Assembly: GCA_009779455.1 (NCBI GenBank)
Contig: WREG01000103.1
Location: 1-7,021 of the forward strand
Length of the DNA: 7,021 nucleotides
Reading direction: 5' to 3'
DNA from: Oscillospiraceae bacterium
Lineage (GTDB): Bacteria; Bacillota; Clostridia; Oscillospirales; Acutalibacteraceae
In this document: piece after piece, positions 1 to 4,686 of the stretch
How the letters are laid out: each line of letters starts with the position of its first letter
How positions within the stretch are numbered: the first letter of the stretch is position 1
The notes under the pieces: model-generated
What the model was told of the DNA's origin: nothing
The model's input: the letters and a program-made list of their open reading frames with translations, nothing else
Database searches by the model: none
Program-made: the position numbers and the translations under genes

Positions 1-519
1 GCGCAGGGGGACAGCGTCGCCCGTATGTTGGAAGAAATGGGGCTTGATATTTGCGGTACACACGGCACCACCGCCGCCCTTGCTTTATTAAAGGACGCCG
101 TAAAAAAAGGCGGCGTTATGGCCAGCGGCCATGTGGGAGGGCTTTCGGGGGCGTTTATCCCCGTCAGCGAGGACGAAGGCATGATAGCCGCCGTAAAATC
201 GGGTTCGCTGACGCTGGAAAAGCTTGAGGCCATGACCTGCGTCTGCTCCGTGGGCCTTGATATGATAGCGGTACCCGGCGACACCCCTCATGAAACAATT
301 TCCGCGATAATAGCCGACGAAGCGGCCATCGGGGTCGTAAACAACAAAACCGCCGCCGTGAGGATAATCCCTGCGGCGGGCAAAGAAGTAGGCGATATCG
401 TGGATTACGGCGGGCTTTTGGGAAGCGCGCCCGTCATGGCCGTAAATAAATATTCTTCGGCGGATTTCATAAAAAGGGGCGGGAGGATCCCCGCGCCGCT
501 TAACAGCCTACGTAATTAA
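1..519 (+). CDS. UPF0210 / DUF711 (PFL-like) family protein, 3' part only
   Basis: The reading frame is open from the first base, so the gene begins before the window; the Met codon at 25 is internal. About 172 residues are visible, the C-terminal part of a family that is usually around 450 residues long. Recognition rests on the glycine-rich segment with GHVGGLSGAFIPVSED, the stretch CSVGLDMIAVPGDT, and the ending GGRIPAPLNSLRN, which is typical of UPF0210 proteins. The family is named PFL-like for structural resemblance to pyruvate formate-lyase; its reaction is not established, and it is often found beside a small ACT-domain protein (UPF0237). That partner would lie upstream and is not visible here. 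A hairpin terminator follows 70 bp after the stop, so this is the end of its transcription unit. The family call is confident; the biochemical function is unknown. Confidence 0.9.
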   Translation, partial: AQGDSVARMLEEMGLDICGTHGTTAALALLKDAVKKGGVMASGHVGGLSGAFIPVSEDEGMIAAVKSGSLTLEKLEAMTCVCSVGLDMIAVPGDTPHETISAIIADEAAIGVVNNKTAAVRIIPAAGKEVGDIVDYGGLLGSAPVMAVNKYSSADFIKRGGRIPAPLNSLRN

Positions 520-589
520 CATTTTTAAGATATTAAAAAAAGAAAACCTATGAATATGCCGGCGGCGAAATTTCTTTTTGAAATATAAT

Positions 590-617
590 AAACCAACCTC
601 TAGCTGGGTTGGTTTTT
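590..617 (+). terminator. Rho-independent terminator after the UPF0210 gene
   Basis: A 9-bp perfect stem pairs AAACCAACC (590-598) with GGTTGGTTT (607-615) around an 8-base loop, and the right arm runs into a T tract (613-617). It lies 70 bp past the stop at 519 and ends one base before the -35 box of the next promoter, so it separates the two transcription units cleanly. Confidence 0.85.
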
Positions 618-618
618 A

Positions 619-647
619 TTGTCAAAAACAAAAACCGCGAATATACT
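619..647 (+). promoter_or_regulatory. Sigma-A-type promoter for the gene at 674
   Basis: TTGTCA (619-624) and TATACT (642-647) are separated by exactly 17 bp, and each differs from consensus at one position. Transcription would start near 654, giving a leader of about 20 bases that contains the Shine-Dalgarno sequence AGGAG (661-665). The position just after a terminator and just before a gene with a good ribosome binding site supports the call. Confidence 0.7.
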
Positions 648-673
648 ATAAAAAACAAACAGGAGTTGATATT

Positions 674-1228
674 ATGCATAATTCCCAAACGGACGGCGGT
701 TTGCGGCAGTTTAATTTATTCAACGACATGCGTATGGCGTGGGTGCAGCATGTTTACTGGACGAGGATGCTTCTTATAAGCATCGCGGAAAGGCTGAAGG
801 ATTTGAACGAGGTCACGGCCCGGCTTATGCGTAACCCGAAGGATATCGCCGATATATTCGCGGGATATTACGGCCCGGTCGCGGCGGGGGCAATTGAGCG
901 GCTTCTGACGGAGCATTTGCAAATAGGGGCCGATTTGATAACCGCCCTGCGCGACGGCAGAACGGCGGACGCGGAAAACCTTAAAACGAAATGGTACGCA
1001 AACGCGGACAAAATGGCCGCCGCATTTAACAGCATCAACCCGTATTACGGCCTTGATGAGCTTCGGAATATGTTATATACCCACCTTGACTTAACAACTC
1101 AGGAGGTGGCTATGAGGCTCGCGGGCAATTACGCGGAGGACATCAAAGCTTTTGACAGGGTGGAGCAGGAAGCCGTTTCAATGATGGCCGACTACTTTTC
1201 GTTTGGGATTTTAAGGCAGTTCATATAA
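674..1228 (+). CDS. Conserved helical protein of unknown function with a threefold internal repeat
   Basis: The start at 674 is chosen because AGGAG lies 8 bases upstream and a promoter ends at 647; the frame is open back to 578, but that extension would begin upstream of the terminator and promoter. The product is 184 residues, soluble, with no signal peptide or membrane segment, and probably all alpha-helical. I recall similar Clostridia and Bacillus proteins sharing the N-terminal pattern DMRMAWVQHVYWTRMLLIS and the phrase WYANADKMA, some of them labelled acetylglutamate kinase; nothing here resembles the amino-acid kinase fold, so I would not carry that name over. Histidines at 26, 81 and 137 fall about 55 residues apart, each starting a similar helical block (NPKDIADIF, NADKMAAAF, EAVSMMADYF), which suggests triplication of a helical unit. 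It is monocistronic between two terminators. Function unknown. Confidence 0.8.
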   Translation: MHNSQTDGGLRQFNLFNDMRMAWVQHVYWTRMLLISIAERLKDLNEVTARLMRNPKDIADIFAGYYGPVAAGAIERLLTEHLQIGADLITALRDGRTADAENLKTKWYANADKMAAAFNSINPYYGLDELRNMLYTHLDLTTQEVAMRLAGNYAEDIKAFDRVEQEAVSMMADYFSFGILRQFI

Positions 1229-1244
1229 GAAGCATATAAAATCA

Positions 1245-1289
1245 AAAAATCGGACAAACCGCTGAAAAACAAGCGTTTGCCCGATTTTT
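1245..1289. terminator. Bidirectional terminator between convergent genes
   Basis: AAAAATCGG (1245-1253) pairs with CCGATTTTT (1281-1289), and the stem continues through CAAAC and GCT paired with AGC and GTTTG, with one A/C mismatch and one bulged C. The loop is about 9 bases. A-rich on the left arm and T-rich on the right, the hairpin has a U tract in either direction. It sits 16 bp past the stop at 1228 and 16 bp past the hpf stop at 1306, so it serves both converging genes. Confidence 0.85.
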
Positions 1290-1305
1290 GCCCATATTTT
1301 GCGTT

Positions 1306-1845
1306 TTATGTGATTTCAGGCGTCAAAAGCCCGTATCCGCCGTTGCTTCTTTGATAGATAACGGCGACGCCGTTCGTGCTTTCGTCAAGATACATATAAA
1401 ACTTATGGCCCAGCATATTCATTTCGAGGATAGCCTCGTCCACGCTCTGAGGCTTAAGCGTCAATACCTTCTTGCGAACTATTTCGTAATCAATTTCTTC
1501 AGGGATATCCTCACCCTGAGGGACGGCAAAATCAAATTCGGCCGGGCTGCTCCTTTTTAACCGCTTTTCGACCTTCGTTTTATTCTTGCGGATCTGCCTC
1601 ACAAGCTGATCCGCGCACCTGTCGAGGGCGTCGTTCATGTTTTCGCATTGCTGCTGGGCGCGGAAGGTCAGCCCGCCGCTTACAATTGTGACTTCCACGG
1701 TCTGGTACGCCTTTTCGACGGTGGCGGTGATTTTGGCCTCGACGTCCCCGCCGAAAAAATGGCCGATTTTGGCGAGTTTCCTCTCCGCCCTCTCTCTAAA
1801 AGAATCCCTGGGCGTGCATTTGCGCCCGACAATAGTAATTTCCAT
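1306..1845 (-). CDS. hpf: Ribosome hibernation-promoting factor, long form
   Basis: The 179-residue product has the size and two-domain layout of long HPF. Residues 1-100 form the HPF/RaiA (S30AE) domain (MEITIVGRKC, then FRERAERKLAKIGHFF, ending in a basic helix around 85-98). A variable acidic linker spans about 101-120. Residues 121-177 form the C-terminal dimerisation domain, with the hallmark KPQSVDEAILEMNMLGHKFY (131-150) and the ending NGGYGLLTPE. In Firmicutes, long HPF binds the 30S subunit at the decoding centre and its C-terminal domain joins two 70S ribosomes into inactive 100S dimers in stationary phase or stress. The start has a Shine-Dalgarno AAAGGACG 7-8 bases upstream and a strong promoter behind it. 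It is a single-gene unit on the minus strand, ending in a shared terminator. The call is very secure. Confidence 0.97.
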   Translation of the reverse strand: MEITIVGRKCTPRDSFRERAERKLAKIGHFFGGDVEAKITATVEKAYQTVEVTIVSGGLTFRAQQQCENMNDALDRCADQLVRQIRKNKTKVEKRLKRSSPAEFDFAVPQGEDIPEEIDYEIVRKKVLTLKPQSVDEAILEMNMLGHKFYMYLDESTNGVAVIYQRSNGGYGLLTPEIT

Positions 1846-1897
1846 ACTGTAATCGTCCTTTCTATGATAAATTGGTATTATATTGATCTACAATTAT

Positions 1898-1926
1898 ATT
1901 ATACTATTAAAAAACACTAATGTAAA
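1898..1926 (-). promoter_or_regulatory. Sigma-A-type promoter of hpf
   Basis: On the minus strand TTTACA (plus 1921-1926) and a perfect TATAAT (plus 1898-1903) are spaced by 17 bp. Transcription would begin near 1891, giving a leader of about 45 bases before the ATG at 1845. The surrounding spacer is very AT-rich. No sigma-B or sigma-H style element was recognised, so stationary-phase control is not visible in the sequence. Confidence 0.8.
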
Positions 1927-1960
1927 GCATATTTTGTAAAATAATTTAGTGAAGTATTAT

Positions 1961-1966
1961 AGGAGG
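1961..1966 (+). promoter_or_regulatory. Orphan Shine-Dalgarno sequence with no start codon after it
   Basis: AGGAGG, a full-strength Shine-Dalgarno core, is followed by an A-rich stretch and then heptamer tract 1, with no ATG, GTG or TTG at useful spacing. The next plus-strand gene (tepA-like) starts 110 bp later and lacks a ribosome binding site. This may be a remnant of a displaced gene start or simply chance in AT-rich DNA. Confidence 0.4.
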
Positions 1967-1982
1967 CAGAAAAAAAACAAAT

Positions 1983-2010
1983 CTCAACTCTCAACTTTCA
2001 ATTTTAAATT
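1983..2010. repeat. Heptamer tract 1: four 7-bp units upstream of tepA
   Basis: Two perfect CTCAACT units (1983-1989, 1990-1996) are followed in register by TTCAATT and TTAAATT. Read on the minus strand and rephased, the units become AATTTAA, AATTGAA and AGTTGAG, matching the unit pattern of the other tracts in the window. It sits 9 bp before the -35 box of the tepA promoter. Confidence 0.75.
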
Positions 2011-2019
2011 CCAACCCCC

Positions 2020-2048
2020 TTGACTTTAAAAGCGCGGAAATGTATAAT
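2020..2048 (+). promoter_or_regulatory. Sigma-A-type promoter of the tepA-like gene
   Basis: TTGACT (2020-2025) and a perfect TATAAT (2043-2048) have a 17-bp spacer, one mismatch in twelve positions. Predicted start of transcription is about 2055, leaving a leader of roughly 21 bases, nearly all A and T, without a Shine-Dalgarno sequence. This promoter also shows that the in-frame TTG at 2020 cannot be the translation start. Confidence 0.8.
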
Positions 2049-2076
2049 TACTACTGTTATCATATATAATATATAC

Positions 2077-2871
2077 ATGAAAAATTATGATATAAAAAGA
2101 GATCCAACGGTTCACTATGACGAGAGCTTCACAGCCCCCTCGCCGCTTTCGCCGCCCGCGAACAATGATGACGACGACAGCGGGGACGGCAACGGCGGCA
2201 GTTCAAACGATACGGGCTCAATAACCGTGAAAGACGGGCGGCACGTCATACAGTGCGTCACTGTGATAGGTCAGGTCGAGGGTCACAATATCCTCCCGTC
2301 ACAGAATAAAACAACGAAATACGAGCATGTGATACCTCAGCTGGTGGCAATTGAGGAAACCGAAGAAATAGAAGGCCTTATTGTCATTTTGAATACGATG
2401 GGCGGCGACGTGGAGGCGGGGCTTGCCATCGCGGAGCTTTTGGCGGGCATGAAAAAGCCCGTGGTGTCGCTGGTTCTGGGCGGCGGGCATTCCATAGGCG
2501 TCCCCCTTGCCGTTTCCGCGAAAAAATCCTTTATCGCCCCCTCCGCCACAATGACAATACACCCCGTGCGCATGAACGGCCTTGTCCTCGGCGTTTCGCA
2601 GACCATGGCGTATTTCGAGAATATGCAGGAACGGATAGTGAATTTCGTATCGGGCCACTCAAAAATGAACCCGGAAAGATTTCGAGAGCTGATGCTGGCA
2701 AACGGCCAGCTTGTAATGGACGTAGGCACGGTACTGGGCGGCGCGAAAGCGGTGGAGGAAGGGCTGATAGACAGCCTGGGCGGGTTGTCGGACGCGCTTT
2801 CTTGTCTTAAAGATATGATAGACAATGATAATGCAGAATGCAGAATGCAGAATGCAGAAATCGCGTTGTAA
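2077..2871 (+). CDS. tepA: ClpP-class serine peptidase, TepA (translocation-enhancing protein) type
   Basis: The 264-residue product carries a ClpP/crotonase-fold peptidase domain from about residue 48 to 250. The likely nucleophile is Ser139 in GGGHSIGVPLAVSA and the likely general base is His162 in SATMTIHPVRMNG; Asp215 in MDVGTVLGGAKAVEEGLID could complete the triad. This wording matches the TepA/YmfB branch rather than housekeeping ClpP. In B. subtilis TepA has been linked to secreted-protein translocation and spore development, and its gene lies just ahead of spoIIIE, as it nearly does here. Residues 29-47 are an Asp/Gly/Ser/Asn-rich, probably disordered linker. The start at 2077 is the first in-frame ATG after the promoter, but it has no Shine-Dalgarno, so the exact start is uncertain. 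The last ~13 residues are encoded by a 7-bp tandem repeat and are unlikely to be ancestral. No hairpin terminator is visible after the stop. Confidence 0.9.
   Translation: MKNYDIKRDPTVHYDESFTAPSPLSPPANNDDDDSGDGNGGSSNDTGSITVKDGRHVIQCVTVIGQVEGHNILPSQNKTTKYEHVIPQLVAIEETEEIEGLIVILNTMGGDVEAGLAIAELLAGMKKPVVSLVLGGGHSIGVPLAVSAKKSFIAPSATMTIHPVRMNGLVLGVSQTMAYFENMQERIVNFVSGHSKMNPERFRELMLANGQLVMDVGTVLGGAKAVEEGLIDSLGGLSDALSCLKDMIDNDNAECRMQNAEIAL
2831..2858. repeat. Heptamer tract 2: four perfect ATGCAGA units inside the end of tepA
   Basis: Four exact head-to-tail copies of ATGCAGA (2831-2837, 2838-2844, 2845-2851, 2852-2858) lie within the coding sequence just before the tepA stop. Because 7 is not a multiple of 3, the copies are read in different frames and give a non-repetitive tail. 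The end of this tract is the left arm of an 18-bp inverted repeat with tract 3. Confidence 0.9.
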
Positions 2872-3018
2872 TTTTATTCTTTTTTTTAGTTTAATGTCGC
2901 GTAATAGAAAATGATACAATTTAAAACTTTTGATTTTAGAACTTCTTTAATTAAATCGGGCAATAAAATTAAGTAAAGATAATGCTGTCTGCTCGACAAC
3001 ATTTCTGCATTCTGCATT
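2844..3018. repeat. Inverted-repeat-bounded noncoding segment, MITE-like candidate
   Basis: AATGCAGAATGCAGAAAT (2844-2861) is the perfect reverse complement of 3001-3018; after a 3-base offset the pairing resumes for five more bases (GTTGT 2865-2869 with ACAAC 2996-3000). The 139 bp between the arms are AT-rich and hold no convincing gene, only an in-frame end of tepA (stop 2869-2871), a T run at 2880-2887 and a possible degenerate heptamer tract at 2918-2945. No transposase and no target duplication are visible, so this may be a tiny nonautonomous element or two independent repeat tracts in opposite orientation. Confidence 0.5.
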
Positions 3019-3023
3019 ATTAT
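2993..3023 (+). promoter_or_regulatory. Possible weak promoter of uppP with heptamer units in its spacer
   Basis: TCGACA (2993-2998) and TATTAT (3018-3023) each differ from consensus at one position, but the spacer is 19 bp, longer than ideal. The two TTCTGCA units lie inside that spacer. Start of transcription would be about 3030, leaving about 25 bases to the ATG at 3056. No better-spaced pair was found between 2872 and 3055; uppP could instead be read from the tepA promoter. Confidence 0.3.
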
Positions 3024-3030
3024 TTATGCA
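3003..3030. repeat. Heptamer tract 3: four 7-bp units upstream of uppP
   Basis: Two exact TTCTGCA units (3003-3009, 3010-3016) are followed in register by TTATTAT and TTATGCA. On the minus strand the units read AATGCAG, the same unit as tract 2 but inverted. The tract ends 26 bp before the uppP start codon and so lies in or next to its leader. Confidence 0.8.
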
Positions 3031-3055
3031 TTACAAAAAAGGGGAAAGAAAAAGA

Positions 3056-3931
3056 ATGAGCATAATAAAAGCGATATTTTCCGGCATAATCCAGGGGTTG
3101 ACGGAGTTTTTGCCTATTTCGAGCAGCGGGCATCTGATGCTTTTCCGGCATTTCTTCAGCGAGGGGGAGGGCGGCGACCCGCTTATGCTGACGGTTATGC
3201 TACATATGGGCACCCTGCTGGCGGTGCTTATACTCTACCGCAAAACGCTTCTTACGCTGTTAAAAGAAGCTTTATACCTTGTTCGGGACGTTTTCAAGGG
3301 CAAGTTTTCATTTGAAAATATGAACCCGGACAGGGCGATGCTTATAATGCTCGCAATCGCCTGCGTCCCGCTCCTGCTTTTGATGCTGCCGGTGGGCGGC
3401 GGCGATCTGCTTATGGACAAAGTCTCAGCCCTAACGACAGGCGACAAAATCCTGCCCCTGGGCTTTTTCTTCCTGATAACCGCCGCGCTTCTGATTTTCG
3501 GCTCCCTGCAGTCCGAACGTATAAAGAAACACGCGAAAATGGGCGTTTTGACCGCGTTCCTCGTAGGCTTCGCCCAGCTGGCGGCGGCGGCCTTCCCCGG
3601 CGTGTCCCGTTCCGGCTCCACGATCTCGACAGGCATGATTTTCGGCATCCCGAAGAATTATATGGTAAAATTCTCCTTCGTGCTGGGCATCCCGGCCATC
3701 CTGGCTGCGAACTTGGTCGAATTTAAACATGCATTATCGCTCCCTGGCGGCTTCGACAAAGCCCTCTTCCTGCCGATAACAGCGGGCGTGGCTGCCGCCG
3801 CAATCTCGGGCGTAATCGCCATAAAAGCCCTCATAATAATCCTGAAAAGGGATATGTTCAAGTATTTCGGCTATTATTGCCTTGTGGTCGGGGTGGTTAC
3901 GGTGGTCGTAGGGTTTGTTCAAATGTTTTAG
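3056..3931 (+). CDS. uppP: Undecaprenyl-diphosphate phosphatase (BacA type)
   Basis: The enzyme removes a phosphate from undecaprenyl diphosphate, recycling the lipid carrier for peptidoglycan and other wall polymers, and confers bacitracin tolerance. The 291-residue product is a multi-spanning membrane protein of normal family length. The first signature, Q13xxxE17 followed by PISSSGH with His26, and the second, PGVSRSGST at 181-189 with Arg185, are both intact; these form the active site in BacA proteins. Many hydrophobic segments follow, including 94-111, 134-149, 203-220, 240-262 and 272-291. The ATG at 3056 is chosen because GGGGAAAG (3041-3048) precedes it and the protein then begins at the usual MSIIKAIFSGIIQG; an in-frame ATG at 3026 lies within heptamer tract 3 and has no ribosome site. 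The stop is followed immediately by tract 4. No terminator is visible, so read-through into the PIN pair is possible. Confidence 0.97.
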   Translation: MSIIKAIFSGIIQGLTEFLPISSSGHLMLFRHFFSEGEGGDPLMLTVMLHMGTLLAVLILYRKTLLTLLKEALYLVRDVFKGKFSFENMNPDRAMLIMLAIACVPLLLLMLPVGGGDLLMDKVSALTTGDKILPLGFFFLITAALLIFGSLQSERIKKHAKMGVLTAFLVGFAQLAAAAFPGVSRSGSTISTGMIFGIPKNYMVKFSFVLGIPAILAANLVEFKHALSLPGGFDKALFLPITAGVAAAAISGVIAIKALIIILKRDMFKYFGYYCLVVGVVTVVVGFVQMF

Positions 3932-3959
3932 AAATTTAAAATTTAGAATGTAAAATGTA
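3932..3959. repeat. Heptamer tract 4: four 7-bp units directly after uppP
   Basis: Two AAATTTA units (3932-3938, 3939-3945) are followed in register by GAATGTA and AAATGTA. The tract begins at the base after the uppP stop codon. Rephased, the units read AATTTAA, AATTTAG and AATGTAA, of the same general form as the other three tracts and in the same orientation as tract 2. Confidence 0.75.
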
Positions 3960-3987
3960 AAAACCTTATTATAAAAACGGAGGGCTT

Positions 3988-4431
3988 ATGTTAAAAATAT
4001 ATCTTGACAACTGTTGTTACAACAGGCCGTTTGACGATTTATCATTTGAAAGGAACCGGCTTGAGGCAAACGCGAAAATATTTATCCAATCGCTTGTTAA
4101 ATATAAAAGCGTCATGCTTTATTATTCGTTTATGTCACAAATTGAAGTTGATGATAATCCGTTTGAAGAAAATAAGGCTTGCATCCTTAATTTTATTAAC
4201 GAAAACGCAAGCGGGTTTATTGGGAAAAATCATTTTACGGAAATTGAAGAGCTTGCGGCGAAAATTATAAACACAGGCATAAAGAAGAAAGACGCTACGC
4301 ATTTAGCCTGTGCGATATTGGCAAAATGCAATTATTTCATCACAACTGACGATCGCGTACTAAAATATAAAACTGATGAAATAGAAATTGTTAATCCGAT
4401 AAAATTTATAGAAATATGGAGGACTTTCTAA
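3988..4431 (+). CDS. PIN-domain protein, candidate VapC-like ribonuclease toxin
   Basis: The 147-residue product has the PIN-domain acidic residues in order: Asp7 in IYLDNCCYNRPFDD, Glu53 in SQIEVDDNP, Asp102 in KKKDATHLACA, and Asp121/Asp122 in FITTDDRVL. PIN domains of this size are usually Mg-dependent ribonucleases, and most stand-alone ones are VapC-type toxins. The YLDNCCYNRPFDD start marks a distinct subgroup rather than classic VapC. GGAGGG (3979-3984) precedes the ATG at close spacing. Its stop TAA shares its last base with the ATG of the next gene, so the two are translationally coupled. G+C over 4021-4380 is about 35% by my count, well below neighbouring genes, which suggests acquisition. 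Order is toxin first, unlike vapBC. An RNA-processing role without toxicity is the main alternative. Confidence 0.8.
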   Translation: MLKIYLDNCCYNRPFDDLSFERNRLEANAKIFIQSLVKYKSVMLYYSFMSQIEVDDNPFEENKACILNFINENASGFIGKNHFTEIEELAAKIINTGIKKKDATHLACAILAKCNYFITTDDRVLKYKTDEIEIVNPIKFIEIWRTF

Positions 4432-4664
4432 TGGTGAGGGATTTACAAACGGCAGCGATATTAAGCGCGGGAATGAAAATGTTGCGTGAAACGCTAGGTA
4501 TAATCGAAGCGGAAATTTTTATTGCAAACATAAAAAATCCGGGGTTCGATTATACAAAGTGGAGAGAAAACCTATGGGAAGATATCACGCTCCGCGAATT
4601 ATTGGAACGCGCCTCGAAAGCCGAAGATAAATATGGCGTTCCTGTGGGCGTTGAGATAATATGA
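4431..4664 (+). CDS. Small helical partner of the PIN protein, candidate antitoxin
   Basis: The start at 4431 is preferred because GGAGG (4418-4422) lies 8 bases ahead and the ATG overlaps the upstream stop by one base; an ATG at 4416 in the same frame overlaps that ribosome site itself. The product is 77 residues. It is mostly helical: 8-28, then IEAEIFIANI, then FDYTKWRENLWEDITLRELLERASKAEDKYG. I recognise no DNA-binding motif such as AbrB, RHH or a clear helix-turn-helix. The segment GxIEAEIFI with FDYTKWRExL resembles small proteins that I recall next to PIN genes of the LDNCCYNRP type, so it is probably a conserved partner. An antitoxin role is inferred only from size, overlap and neighbour. 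It is not recognisably YlzJ, the small protein between tepA and spoIIIE in B. subtilis. Confidence 0.7.
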   Translation: MVRDLQTAAILSAGMKMLRETLGIIEAEIFIANIKNPGFDYTKWRENLWEDITLRELLERASKAEDKYGVPVGVEII

Positions 4665-4686
4665 TAAAAATTAATAAGGAGCCGCC

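Noticed and set aside
584..589. TATAAT at 584-589 as the promoter of the gene at 674
   Set aside because: No -35 element is found 16-18 bp upstream (the region is GGCGGC-like), and the terminator hairpin follows at once. The pair at 619-647 is better placed.
578..673. N-terminal extension of the 184-residue protein from an ATG at 578
   Set aside because: It would start upstream of the terminator hairpin and promoter, has no Shine-Dalgarno, and translates the hairpin. The ATG at 674 has AGGAG and a promoter just ahead.
1288..1560. Plus-strand open frame opposite hpf
   Set aside because: It is antisense to well-conserved hpf codons, begins within the terminator, and has no ribosome site or recognisable product.
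2020..2076. TTG at 2020 as the start of the tepA-like gene
   Set aside because: The TTG is the first part of the -35 hexamer of a near-consensus promoter, so it is upstream of the transcription start.
2299..2825. Minus-strand open frames opposite tepA
   Set aside because: They mirror conserved TepA domain sequence and are Cys/His/Ser-rich without motifs; treated as shadows.
2880..2887. T run after tepA as an intrinsic terminator
   Set aside because: No stable GC-containing hairpin lies directly upstream; the heptamer tract there is not self-complementary within a short distance.
2831..3030. CRISPR array or CRISPR-like repeat
   Set aside because: The units are 7 bp, directly head to tail without spacers, and the matching tract is inverted. 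There are no cas genes.
3026..3055. ATG at 3026 as the start of uppP
   Set aside because: It falls in the last unit of heptamer tract 3, has no ribosome site, and adds a basic peptide not typical of UppP; 3056 has GGGGAAAG upstream.
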